Made by a program: the position numbers and the translations under genes. This document shows positions 1 to 6,563 of a DNA stretch of 7,477 nt, piece by piece (the stretch's first letter is position 1; each line of letters opens with the position of its first letter). The stretch comes from Allobrachymonas sp. (GTDB lineage Bacteria > Pseudomonadota > Gammaproteobacteria > Burkholderiales > Burkholderiaceae). The DNA lies in assembly GCA_030529305.1 (NCBI GenBank), contig JAUMXD010000068.1, positions 1-7,477 of the forward strand, given 5' to 3'. The notes beneath the pieces are model-generated. The model was not told the DNA's origin and searched no databases. It saw nothing but the letters and a program-made list of their open reading frames with translations.

Positions 1-47
1 CAGGTGCTAGGCCGGCCCATTTTGCGCTTGCGTACTGGTCAGCGCGC

Positions 48-77
48 ATTATAGCTTGCTTGCGGGTCTTGAAACAA
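48..77 (-). promoter_or_regulatory. Candidate leftward sigma70 promoter
   Basis: Read on the minus strand, positions 53-48 give a perfect TATAAT. A poor -35 candidate, TTGTTT, lies at 77-72 with an 18-bp spacer. The predicted start is near position 41, followed by GC-rich sequence. It would drive a gene to the left of the window, divergent from fabI. The -10 is convincing and the -35 is weak (three of six matches). Confidence 0.45.
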
Positions 78-276
78 GGGTTCGCGCCTGTTTTCGTGCA
101 ATCGCAACTCAGCAGGCCACAAAATTGCGCTTATCGCGTGCGACAATCCGCAGGTTTTTTCAGCAGACGGTTGCCCATGGCGCTCCAAGCCATGCAACCG
201 TTCTCCTCAAGAAGCGGGTTTGTTCAAAGTTCAAAAGCCATTCAAGCATCTTTTTCTGCATTTGGCTTTTGATTCA

Positions 277-282
277 TATAAC
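277..282 (+). promoter_or_regulatory. Possible fabI -10 element
   Basis: TATAAC lies 36 bases before the fabI start codon, in a locally AT-richer stretch. No good -35 hexamer sits at 16-18 bp. The nearest T-rich hexamer, TTTTTC at 251-256, is 20 bp away. It is plausible as the fabI promoter by position only. Confidence 0.3.
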
Positions 283-304
283 ACTCCCCGCCCACAAGCA
301 AGAC

Positions 305-311
305 AAAGGAG
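305..311 (+). promoter_or_regulatory. fabI ribosome binding site
   Basis: AAAGGAG is followed by a 7-base spacer and then the ATG at 319. This strong Shine-Dalgarno match decides the fabI start against the in-frame ATG at 220, which would add 33 residues with no counterpart in FabI proteins. Confidence 0.85.
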
Positions 312-318
312 CATATTC

Positions 319-1149
319 ATGGGTTTTCTCAGTGGCAAAAAACTGTTGATTACGGGCTTGTTGTCCAACCGTTCGATTGCTTATGGCATCGCCAAGGCCT
401 GCCACGAACAAGGGGCGGAGCTGGCCTTCAGCTACGTGGGCGAGCGTTTCAAAGACCGCATCACCGAATTCGCGGCCGAATTTGGCAGCAAACTGGTATT
501 TGAATGCGATGTGGGCAACGACGAGCAAATCGAGAAGATGTTTGCCGATCTGTCCAAAACCTGGCCCAAGTTCGACGGCTTTGTGCACGCCATTGGCTTT
601 GCACCGCGTGAAGCCATTGCCGGCAATTTTCTTGATGGCCTGAGCCGCGACAATTTCCGCACGGCCATGGATATCAGCGCTTACAGCTTTCCGGCCATGG
701 CCAAGGCCGCACTGCCCTACTTGAACGACAGCTCGGCCCTGCTCACGCTCACCTATTTGGGCGCCCTGCGCACCGTGCCCAATTACAACACCATGGGCGT
801 GGCCAAGGCGGCGCTGGAAGCTTCGGTGCGCTACCTGGCCGAAGCGGTGGGCCGCCTCGAAGACGGCCGCAGCATCCGCGTCAACGGCATCAGCGCAGGC
901 CCCATCAAAACGCTGGCTGCCAGCGGCATCAAGGACTTTGGCAAGCTGCTGTCTTTCATGGCCATCAGCGCGCCGCTGCGCCGCAACATCACCATTGAAG
1001 AGGTGGGCAATGTGGCTGCCTTCCTGCTCAGCGATCTGGCCAGCGGCGTAACCGCCGAAATCTCTTATGTGGATTGCGGCTTCAGCCAAACCGCAGGCAT
1101 CAGCTACGACAGTGTGGAAGCGGTTTTTGGCGGTGGCCAAAAGGCTTAA
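319..1149 (+). CDS. fabI: Enoyl-[acyl-carrier-protein] reductase (NADH), FabI
   Basis: FabI catalyses the last reduction of each fatty-acid elongation cycle in the cytoplasm, converting trans-2-enoyl-ACP to acyl-ACP with NADH. The 276-residue product opens MGFLSGKK and follows E. coli FabI along its whole length. It has the atypical Rossmann segment of the FabI branch (SIAYGIA at 19-25), the GFVHAIGFAP stretch at 87-96, the catalytic Tyr146, Tyr156 and Lys163 (Tyr-x6-Lys), and SAGPIKTLAASGIKDF at 192-207. Gly93, Met159 and Phe207 (E. coli Phe203) line the triclosan pocket and are all present, so susceptibility is expected. It is longer than the usual ~262 residues because of a four-residue insertion near 180-185 and a glycine-rich C-terminal tail. 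Position 253 is Cys where E. coli has Gly (VDCGF against VDGGF). It appears monocistronic, with its own ribosome site and terminator. Identification is secure. Confidence 0.97.
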   Translation: MGFLSGKKLLITGLLSNRSIAYGIAKACHEQGAELAFSYVGERFKDRITEFAAEFGSKLVFECDVGNDEQIEKMFADLSKTWPKFDGFVHAIGFAPREAIAGNFLDGLSRDNFRTAMDISAYSFPAMAKAALPYLNDSSALLTLTYLGALRTVPNYNTMGVAKAALEASVRYLAEAVGRLEDGRSIRVNGISAGPIKTLAASGIKDFGKLLSFMAISAPLRRNITIEEVGNVAAFLLSDLASGVTAEISYVDCGFSQTAGISYDSVEAVFGGGQKA

Positions 1150-1173
1150 AGCCACAGCCAAGTTGATCCATCC

Positions 1174-1210
1174 AAAGGGCCACGCCACAAGCGCTGGCCC
1201 TTTTTCTTTT
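1174..1210 (+). terminator. Rho-independent terminator of fabI
   Basis: A 9-bp perfect stem (AAAGGGCCA at 1174-1182 with TGGCCCTTT at 1195-1203) encloses a 12-base loop. The right arm runs straight into the T-rich tract TTTTTCTTTT at 1201-1210. It lies 25 bases after the fabI stop codon. Confidence 0.88.
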
Positions 1211-1497
1211 AGTGCGCTCGGCAACATGCCTTTGAACATGCTTACTGATCTTCAAGCGCCATTCATCAACTTGACCCAATAACACACGAGAAGGGCCAAA
1301 GAGCCGGCCTCACTTGCTATCTTTACGCTCTGAAACCGATGCGCACTTTTGGGCACTGCAAACGGTTGGCTCAAAACCGCCTATCCAAGTACGCCCCTAA
1401 GCACCTGCTTGCGCCATCTGATGCCAAACATGCAACACAAAGCCCTTTTTTAAGTCAGAAAAAGGACAGCATGCGCTGCCGAAAAAACAAGCACAGA

Positions 1498-1503
1498 TAT
1501 AAT
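1498..1503 (+). promoter_or_regulatory. Candidate -10 box for the SulP gene
   Basis: A perfect TATAAT lies 71 bases upstream of the ATG at 1575. No acceptable -35 hexamer lies 16-18 bp upstream, where the sequence is GC-rich, and there is no TGn extension. If real, it would need an activator or give a low basal level. The start would fall near 1510, leaving a leader of about 65 bases. Confidence 0.4.
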
Positions 1504-1524
1504 TCGCAACACCTATTCATCTTG

Positions 1525-1562
1525 CCCGTGCGACGGGAAACAACCGCCGCCCAGTGTTGTTT
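1525..1562 (+). promoter_or_regulatory. Two tandem hairpins in the SulP leader
   Basis: CCCGT (1525-1529) pairs with ACGGG (1533-1537) around a 3-base loop. It is followed at once by AAACAAC (1538-1544) pairing with GTTGTTT (1556-1562) around an 11-base loop. The second stem ends directly before the ribosome site ACGGAG at 1563-1568, which leaves that site free but close to the structure. There is no T tract, so these are not a terminator. The pairing is seen in the sequence; a regulatory role is inference. Confidence 0.4.
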
Positions 1563-1574
1563 ACGGAGTTTCCC

Positions 1575-3317
1575 ATGCGCCCCCAGCTCTCGTCCTTCCT
1601 TGCCTTCAAGCCCATCTTTTTCGCGGCCATGAAAGGCTACAGCAAAGAGAAACTGGTCAAAGACATCACTGCGGGCCTGACCGTTGGCGTCGTCGCCCTG
1701 CCCTTGGCCATGGCCTTTGCCATCGCCAGCGGCCTCACGCCCCAAACCGGCATTTTCACAGCCATCATTGCGGGTTTTCTGATCTCTTTGCTGGGCGGCT
1801 CCAAAGTGCAAATCGGCGGGCCGGCCGGCGCCTTCATCGTCATCGTTTACGGCATTGTTGAGCGTTATGGCCTCTCCAACCTCATCATCGCCGTGGCCAT
1901 GTCGGGCATCTTCCTCTTCCTGATGGGGCGCTTCAAGCTCGGCACGCTGATTCGCTTCATTCCGGTGTCGGTCGTCATCGGCTTCACCAACGGCATTGCC
2001 GTACTCATCGGCCTGTCGCAGCTCAAAGACTTTCTGGGGCTGAAGATCGAAAAAATGCCGGCCGACTTTTTCGGCGTGCTCAAGGCGCTATGGCAGCACA
2101 TTCACACCATCAACCCCTACGCCATTGCCGTGGCCGTAGCCTCGCTACTCATCATCATCGTGTGGCAGCACTTCACGCCCGGGCTGATGAAAAACAAGCT
2201 GGCTTTTCGCGGCAAGCTCACCATCATTCCTGGCTCCATCGTGGCGCTGATCATCACGAGTGTGGCCGTCAAACTGATGGGGCTTGAGGTTGAAACCATC
2301 GGCAGCCGTTTTGGCGGCATTCCGGCCGAGCTGCCCAAATTCATCATTCCCGAATTGAATTGGCAGAGCGCCCGCTTCTTGCTGATTCCTTCGCTCACGC
2401 TGGCGATTCTGGGCGCCATCGAATCCTTGCTCTGCGCCCGTGTGGCTGACAGCATGACGGGCGACCGCCACGACCCCAACCAAGAACTGATGGCCCAGGG
2501 CATTGCCAACCTCGTCACCTCTTTCTTTGGCGGCATGCCCGCCACCGGCACCATTGCGCGCACGGTTACCAATATCAAAAGCGGCGCTTCTACTCCCGTG
2601 GCAGGCATGGTGCATGCCATCTCGCTGCTGCTGATCGTGCTGATCGCTGCGCCCCTGGCCGCTGCCGTGCCGCTGCCCACACTGGCTGCCGTGCTGATCT
2701 TCGTGGCCTGGAACATGGGCGAATGGCGCGAATTTGCCCGCCTGCGCAACTACACCATGTCTTACCGCGTCACTTTGCTGGCGGTCTTCTTCCTCACCGT
2801 GATCTTCGACCTGACAGTAGCGGTTGAAGTGGGTTTGGTAACTTCGCTGCTCACCTTTATTTACAGCATGTCCAACCTGTCGCGCTCCGAAAGAATGCTG
2901 CCTGCCGGTGCCGCAGCAACGGATAGCGACAGCGCCCACCAGGAAACACAATTGCCGCAAACCTGGAACGACAATGCAGTGCGCATCTGGAGCCTGCACG
3001 GCACCCTGTTCTTTGGCGCGGTGCGCATCGTCGAACAGATTGCCGACAACCTGCCCGAACGCGTGCTGGTGATCGACTTCAAGAACCTGCTGTACATGGA
3101 CGCATCCGGCGCTGAAGAGGTCGTGCAGCTGGCCGAGCAAGCCTACAAGCGCGGCATTGCCGTGATCCTTTCTGGCTTGGGCAAGCAACCGCTGGACAAG
3201 GCCCGTCGCGTCGGCTTGGTTCACCTACCCGGCGTGTTGATGAGCAACGATCTGGATCAGGCCATTGCCACGGCCCAGAAAATGACCGAACCCGTGGCTG
3301 AGCATCCTGCTGCTTGA
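1575..3317 (+). CDS. SulP-family anion transporter with STAS domain
   Basis: This is an inner-membrane permease of the SulP (SLC26-type) family, whose members move sulfate, bicarbonate, C4-dicarboxylates or other anions with Na+ or H+. The substrate cannot be read from the sequence. The 580-residue product has a hydrophobic membrane part at about 30-430. It includes the family's early block DITAGLTVGVVALPLAMAFA (30-49), the GGPAGAF loop (81-87), IPVSVVIGFTNGIAVL (129-144), and the signature around ARVADSMTGDRHDPNQEL (288-305) with FFGGMPATGTIART (317-330). A linker leads to a cytoplasmic STAS domain at about 467-567 with the conserved DxSG turn (Asp509, Ser511). The ATG at 1575 is chosen because GGAG lies six bases upstream. 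A GTG at 1554 would add seven residues. Length and domain order are normal for the family. It stands alone between two terminators. Confidence 0.93.
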   Translation: MRPQLSSFLAFKPIFFAAMKGYSKEKLVKDITAGLTVGVVALPLAMAFAIASGLTPQTGIFTAIIAGFLISLLGGSKVQIGGPAGAFIVIVYGIVERYGLSNLIIAVAMSGIFLFLMGRFKLGTLIRFIPVSVVIGFTNGIAVLIGLSQLKDFLGLKIEKMPADFFGVLKALWQHIHTINPYAIAVAVASLLIIIVWQHFTPGLMKNKLAFRGKLTIIPGSIVALIITSVAVKLMGLEVETIGSRFGGIPAELPKFIIPELNWQSARFLLIPSLTLAILGAIESLLCARVADSMTGDRHDPNQELMAQGIANLVTSFFGGMPATGTIARTVTNIKSGASTPVAGMVHAISLLLIVLIAAPLAAAVPLPTLAAVLIFVAWNMGEWREFARLRNYTMSYRVTLLAVFFLTVIFDLTVAVEVGLVTSLLTFIYSMSNLSRSERMLPAGAAATDSDSAHQETQLPQTWNDNAVRIWSLHGTLFFGAVRIVEQIADNLPERVLVIDFKNLLYMDASGAEEVVQLAEQAYKRGIAVILSGLGKQPLDKARRVGLVHLPGVLMSNDLDQAIATAQKMTEPVAEHPAA

Positions 3318-3648
3318 CCCCAGCTGCACGAGCGTCAGCAGCTCCATCCAAGCCCTTCAGCATAAGGGCGTTGCACGAGCAAAGCCTGAGGCGCGCTGAA
3401 AAAGCAAAAGGCAACAAACCCGTTCTAATACGCCACAATGGCCCAGCGTTCCATCCCCATCCACGCTGGGCCATTTGCTTTTTCTCTGCTTTGTTGACTG
3501 TACTTGCCCACCAACACTTGCCAACAAAAGCCAGCAAGCCTTTTGGGACAATTGACGCATTCCATGCCACGCTGCTGCAACGGCCCAATTCGCTGGCACA
3601 GATGGGCATGGCACGGATAGCCCAGCCCTTGCTTGAAACGCCCCAGAC
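3318..3648 (+). other. Intergenic region between the SulP gene and aat
   Basis: There is no supportable gene. The region holds a strong terminator hairpin at 3437-3483. Downstream are two -35-like hexamers, TTGACT at 3494-3499 and TTGACG at 3552-3557, neither with a matching -10 at normal spacing. No clear ribosome binding site precedes aat. The aat promoter should lie between 3484 and 3648 but I cannot pin it down. Confidence 0.5.
3437..3483 (+). terminator. Rho-independent terminator after the SulP gene
   Basis: A perfect 13-bp stem (AATGGCCCAGCGT at 3437-3449, ACGCTGGGCCATT at 3463-3475) encloses a 13-base loop and is followed by TTTGCTTTTTC. It is the strongest hairpin in the window. It lies 119 bases past the SulP stop codon, so the transcript has a long 3' tail. 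Confidence 0.88.
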
Positions 3649-4404
3649 ATGAACGAGCTGACGCTGCCCTGGTTACAAGCGCACGAACCTTTCCCCGACC
3701 CCGCATCGGCCCTGGGTGCCGAAACGCCTTGGCCAGGCCTGTTGGCAGCAGGCGGCGTGCTGGATGCCCCAACGCTGCTCGCCGCCTATTCCCGGGGCAT
3801 CTTCCCCTGGTATGGGCCAGACGAGCCCCCGCTGTGGTGGAGCACCGACCCGCGCATGGTGCTCGTGCCCCAGCACTTTCGCCTGCACCGATCGCTGCGC
3901 AAAACCCTGCGTGCCTTTATGCACAACTCGCAAGCCTGCATCCGCATCGACACCGCTTTTGACGACGTGCTGCGCCAATGCGCCACCGTGCCCCGCCACG
4001 GCCAAAGCGGCAGCTGGATCACGCCAGACATCATGCGCAGCTACAGCGAACTGCACCGCCTGGGCCTGGCGCACAGTGTGGAAACCTGGATCGATGACCA
4101 ATTGGTGGGCGGCCTGTACTTGGTTGCCTTTGGGCACGCCGTATTTGGCGAAAGCATGTTCGCCCACCAAACCGATGCCAGCAAGATCGCCTTGGCTGCT
4201 CTGGTTTGCCTGTGCCGTGCCCACGATGTTGAACTGATCGATTGCCAGCAGCAAACAACCCATCTGGCCAGCCTGGGCGCACACCCCATTGCGCGGACAG
4301 AGTTTTTGGAGTCGATTCAACGCGCGCAACAACGCCCAGCCATGCGGTGGCAATTTGAACCAGCGCTGTGGGCGAAGTTGCTATCACAGCCAGATGCCCG
4401 TTGA
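3649..4404 (+). CDS. aat: Leucyl/phenylalanyl-tRNA-protein transferase
   Basis: Aat moves Leu or Phe from its aminoacyl-tRNA to proteins with N-terminal Lys or Arg, marking them for ClpS-ClpAP degradation (Leu/N-degron pathway, cytoplasm). The 251-residue product shows the family blocks in order: GLLAAGG (30-36), AYSRGIFPWY (46-55), WWSTDPR (63-69), the SWIT turn (122-125), AHSVETW (141-147), LVGGLY (152-157), GESMF (167-171) and LIDCQ (196-200) followed by HLASLGAH (205-212). The length is slightly above E. coli Aat (about 234) because of extra residues at the N-terminus. The ATG at 3649 starts a plausible N-terminus, but no Shine-Dalgarno sequence precedes it. The gene faces ung and lies about 1 kb upstream of bpt, the companion enzyme for acidic N-termini. 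Identification is secure; the start is moderately sure. Confidence 0.96.
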   Translation: MNELTLPWLQAHEPFPDPASALGAETPWPGLLAAGGVLDAPTLLAAYSRGIFPWYGPDEPPLWWSTDPRMVLVPQHFRLHRSLRKTLRAFMHNSQACIRIDTAFDDVLRQCATVPRHGQSGSWITPDIMRSYSELHRLGLAHSVETWIDDQLVGGLYLVAFGHAVFGESMFAHQTDASKIALAALVCLCRAHDVELIDCQQQTTHLASLGAHPIARTEFLESIQRAQQRPAMRWQFEPALWAKLLSQPDAR

Positions 4405-4412
4405 CGAGAGAC

Positions 4413-4453
4413 TTGGCGAAAGATAGCCAGGCTTTTTCGAACCCTGGCGCCAA
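4413..4453. terminator. Possible hairpin terminator between convergent aat and ung
   Basis: GCCAGG (4426-4431) pairs with CCTGGC (4443-4448). Outside it, TTGGC (4413-4417) can pair with GCCAA (4449-4453), leaving an 8-base bulge on the left. It starts nine bases after the aat stop, the right place for a 3' end. No T tract follows on either strand, so intrinsic termination is doubtful and it may only protect the RNA end. Confidence 0.35.
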
Positions 4454-4563
4454 ATGCCATCACCTTATTGAGTAAAGCCAAGCAGCCTGTTCAAGTGTTC
4501 AAGAGTCGATCAAAACAGGTGCTGCAGCGCCTCAGATCACACAAGGCCTCACATTTCAAACTT

Positions 4564-4590
4564 GCCAATTAAACCTGCCAATCAATTGGC
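4564..4590. repeat. Overlapping inverted repeats at the ung stop codon
   Basis: GCCAATT (4564-4570) is an exact inverted match to AATTGGC (4584-4590). The inner GCCAAT (4577-4582) also pairs with ATTGGC (4585-4590). Two mutually exclusive hairpins can therefore form over the last codons and stop of ung. No T tract follows in the ung direction. Confidence 0.4.
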
Positions 4591-5261
4591 GTTTGCCCAT
4601 GCTGCTGCAACCAGGCATTGGCTTTGGAAAAATGCCGGCAACCAAAAAAGCCCCGGCTGGCCGAAAGCGGCGAGGGATGCGGCGCTTGCAAAACCAGATG
4701 GCGGTTGCGATCAATCATGGCGCCTTTTTTCTGTGCATGGCTACCCCAAAGCATGAACACCAGGCCATCACGATGCGTGTTGAGCTGCGCCACCACGCGG
4801 TCGGTAAAAGTCTCCCAGCCCCAATTGGCATGTGAATGCGCCTGCCCGGCCTGCACGGTCAGCACTGTGTTCAGCAACAGCACGCCCTGCTCAGCCCAAC
4901 GCTGCAAACAACCGTGGCGGGGGATTTCGAAGCCCTCGATATCACTGCGCAGCTCTTGGTAGATGTTGCGTAAAGAAGGCGGTATATCCACCCCCGGCTG
5001 CACCGAAAACGCCAGCCCGTGCGCTTGCCGTGGCCCGTGGTAAGGGTCTTGCCCGAGGATGACAACTTTGACCGCTGCAAACTCCGTCAACACAAAGGCG
5101 CTGAACACTTCTGGCGCAGGCGGATAAATCACCGTGCCCGCCTGCCGCGCCTGCTTGACGCGTTGCCACAACTGCACGAAATAGGGCTGCTGCTTCTCGG
5201 GGCCAATGGCCTGCTGCCATGTCGAAATCGTTGCGTCCATAAGCGTCGTCGTCAATGTCAT
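4569..5261 (-). CDS. ung: Uracil-DNA glycosylase, family 1
   Basis: Ung removes uracil from DNA, whether from cytosine deamination or dUTP misincorporation, and so starts base excision repair. The 230-residue product matches the E. coli enzyme closely. It has the water-activating motif GQDPYHG (70-76, catalytic Asp72), uracil-stacking Phe85, the IPPSL segment (93-97), uracil-binding Asn131 in [26 protein letters not shown] (138-154), [10 protein letters not shown] (171-180) and the DNA-intercalating loop HPSPLSA (195-201, His195). The open frame extends further upstream, but those residues are unlike Ung. ATG at 5261 gives the usual length. ATG at 5240, seven codons in, is nearly as good, and neither has a clear ribosome site. 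The gene is convergent with aat and divergent from bpt. Function is secure; the start is not. Confidence 0.96.
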   Translation of the reverse strand: MTLTTTLMDATISTWQQAIGPEKQQPYFVQLWQRVKQARQAGTVIYPPAPEVFSAFVLTEFAAVKVVILGQDPYHGPRQAHGLAFSVQPGVDIPPSLRNIYQELRSDIEGFEIPRHGCLQRWAEQGVLLLNTVLTVQAGQAHSHANWGWETFTDRVVAQLNTHRDGLVFMLWGSHAQKKGAMIDRNRHLVLQAPHPSPLSASRGFFGCRHFSKANAWLQQHGQTPIDWQV

Positions 5262-5431
5262 GAAAAAGCTCTGAAGGCCCAACCGCAAACCCTGATGAGC
5301 GCAGCCAAGCCACTCGCTGCATTGTGCCGCAAGCGCTTGGCGCGCCAGCCTCATCCAACAAGCGGCACAGGCAAAAACCACTTGCGCACAAAATCACGAG
5401 TCGCAGCGCAGCTTCGCGCTACCATGCCCAC

Positions 5432-6214
5432 ATGCACGATACGCCTGCTTCTTTTGCTCCACTGGTGCCACCCGCCGAGTCACCTGCCTCATCTGGCCAG
5501 TGGCTGCGCGTGCAGCTGTACACCAGCCCGGCGCACGACTGCAGCTACCTGCCCAATCAAGAAGCGCGCCTGCAACTGCTGGCTCCACAAAACACGGTAG
5601 ATACCGCGATCTACGCCCAGTTGATTGAACACGGCTTTCGCCGCAGCGGGCTGACCGTTTACCGCCCCCACTGCAAGCGCTGCGCAAGCTGCGTACCGCT
5701 GCGTGTACCCACCGCCACTTTTACGCCCACACGCAGCCAGCGCCGTGCCATGCAGCAACACCAAGCCCTGCAAGTTCGACTGCTGCCGCTGGCGTTCCAG
5801 GCCGATCACTACGCCCTTTACCAGCGCTACCAGCAGCAACGTCACGGCAACGGCTCGGCCCCGCCCATCAGCGAAGAGGAATACCACGACTTCATCCTTG
5901 CCAGCCCGGTTGATTCTTTTCTGGCCGAGTTTCGCGATGCAACAGGCGCACTCAAGATCGTGGCGCTAAGCGACTGTTTGCCCCAGGCTCTGTCAGCCGT
6001 TTACACCTTTTACGCGCCAGAGGCTGGCGCCTCGTACGGCAGCTACGCCATCCTTTGGCAATTGGCGCAAGCCCGGCGCTGGGGCTTGCCCCATCTGCAC
6101 CTGGGCTATTGGGTGGCGGGCAGTGCCAAGATGCAATACAAGGCGCGCTTTCGGCCTTGCGAGGTGTTGCTGGATGAGCGCTGGCAAGCCATGCCAGCAC
6201 ATGGGTGCCGATGA
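5432..6214 (+). CDS. bpt: Aspartate/glutamate leucyltransferase (Bpt), ATE family
   Basis: Bpt transfers Leu from leucyl-tRNA to proteins with N-terminal Asp or Glu, feeding ClpS-dependent degradation. It is related to eukaryotic arginyltransferase ATE1, hence the frequent label "arginyltransferase". The 260-residue product has the N-terminal ATE domain with CSYLP (37-41), GFRRSG (68-73) and a cysteine cluster Cys81-x2-Cys84-x2-Cys87 in the YRPHCKRCASC stretch. The C-terminal part holds LPQALSAVYTFYAPE (183-197), SYGSYAILWQLAQARRWGL (201-219), HLGYWVAGSAKMQYKARFRP (223-242) and a closing CEVL. The ATG at 5432 is chosen because the upstream GTG at 5324 would add 36 basic residues unlike the family. 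No Shine-Dalgarno is visible. A small inverted repeat (5405-5409 with 5416-5420) sits 11 bases before the start. The gene is slightly longer than typical, through a Pro/Ala-rich N-terminus. Confidence 0.95.
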   Translation: MHDTPASFAPLVPPAESPASSGQWLRVQLYTSPAHDCSYLPNQEARLQLLAPQNTVDTAIYAQLIEHGFRRSGLTVYRPHCKRCASCVPLRVPTATFTPTRSQRRAMQQHQALQVRLLPLAFQADHYALYQRYQQQRHGNGSAPPISEEEYHDFILASPVDSFLAEFRDATGALKIVALSDCLPQALSAVYTFYAPEAGASYGSYAILWQLAQARRWGLPHLHLGYWVAGSAKMQYKARFRPCEVLLDERWQAMPAHGCR

Positions 6215-6367
6215 ACTGCCCTTGCCCGCTACCAGGCAGCGCCAGTGCGCACACATTCATCCAATCGCTCCACCGCTCAAGAACAAGGCGCTGCACACAC
6301 CAGCATCGCTGTGCTCGTTTGCAGTCGCTTCCTTCGCAGCCAATCCCGCGCCCCGTTTCAGGCTATT

Positions 6368-6397
6368 TTTACATCAAGCAAACATTATGTATATAAT
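6368..6397 (+). promoter_or_regulatory. Candidate sigma70 promoter P1
   Basis: TTTACA (6368-6373, five of six matches) is separated by 18 bp from a perfect TATAAT (6392-6397). It is the best promoter match in the window. Transcription would start near 6404 and give a leader of about 260 bases before the gene at 6667. A TATA-rich dyad overlaps its -10. Confidence 0.6.
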
Positions 6398-6407
6398 GTA
6401 TATATAC
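6389..6407. repeat. TATA-rich dyad over the P1 -10 box
   Basis: GTATATA (6389-6395) is an exact inverted match to TATATAC (6401-6407), with five bases between. It covers the P1 -10 and the expected start site, where a repressor would block initiation. It may simply reflect low sequence complexity. Confidence 0.35.
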
Positions 6408-6482
6408 GTAACTTAAGATTATTTGCTTCATCTGTAAGCCCAGACTCTTTCGACAAAATCCAAGCTTTTTACTCTGTTTTTC

Positions 6483-6510
6483 TTGGGAACGATACATCGA
6501 AATTTATAAT
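6483..6510 (+). promoter_or_regulatory. Candidate sigma70 promoter P2
   Basis: TTGGGA (6483-6488, four of six matches) lies 16 bp before a perfect TATAAT (6505-6510). The -10 is inside a small dyad, AAATT (6500-6504) with AATTT (6508-6512). The start would be near 6517, about 150 bases before the gene at 6667. Confidence 0.45.
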
Positions 6511-6537
6511 TTATTCCGTGTTTCATTACCCGCATTG

Positions 6538-6563
6538 ATTAAATCATTCGGTTTAATATTTTT
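6538..6563 (+). promoter_or_regulatory. AT hairpin followed by a T run
   Basis: ATTAAA (6538-6543) pairs with TTTAAT (6552-6557) around an 8-base loop, followed by ATTTTT ending at 6563. It lies downstream of both promoter candidates and resembles an attenuator in layout. The all-AT stem would be weak, so chance is a fair alternative. Confidence 0.2.

Larger units (their letters stand above)
1..318. other. Non-coding region upstream of fabI
   Basis: No convincing gene lies here. The short open frames have no recognisable protein features and overlap one another. The region holds a leftward promoter candidate near 48-77, an 8-bp GC palindrome at 10-17 without obvious meaning, a weak -10-like TATAAC at 277-282 and the fabI ribosome binding site at 305-311. 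The left end is probably the 5' leader of a divergently transcribed gene outside the window. Confidence 0.6.
1211..1574 (+). other. Gene-free region between fabI and the SulP gene
   Basis: No reading frame here looks like a protein. A 7-bp hairpin (CCTTTTT at 1444-1450 with AAAAAGG at 1459-1465) has no following T tract. A perfect TATAAT lies at 1498-1503, and two adjacent hairpins at 1525-1562 end just before the next gene's ribosome site. I see nothing recognisable in 1211-1440. Confidence 0.55.

Noticed and set aside
274..1239. Long minus-strand open frame (321 codons) opposite fabI
   Set aside because: It is the antisense shadow of fabI, which is certain. Its product is a low-complexity Ala/Gly/His-rich sequence with no domain, caused by high third-position G+C.
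2145..3224. Long minus-strand open frame (359 codons) opposite the SulP gene
   Set aside because: It is antisense to a clear transporter gene. The product is His/Gln/Gly-rich without recognisable motifs.
3079..3652. Open frames on both strands (3079-3609 minus, 3314-3652 plus) around the SulP terminator
   Set aside because: They run through a strong terminator hairpin and have no protein-like features.
3673..4353. Minus-strand frame (226 codons) and plus-strand frame at 3716-4237 over aat
   Set aside because: Both are shadows of aat, which carries the full set of family motifs.
5019..5600. Plus-strand frame of 193 codons across the ung-bpt junction
   Set aside because: It overlaps both genes, is Arg/Leu/His-rich, and has no ribosome site or motif.
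6245..6538. Plus-strand frame of 97 codons through the AT-rich block
   Set aside because: It crosses an abrupt composition change, runs through both promoter candidates, and its product resembles no protein.
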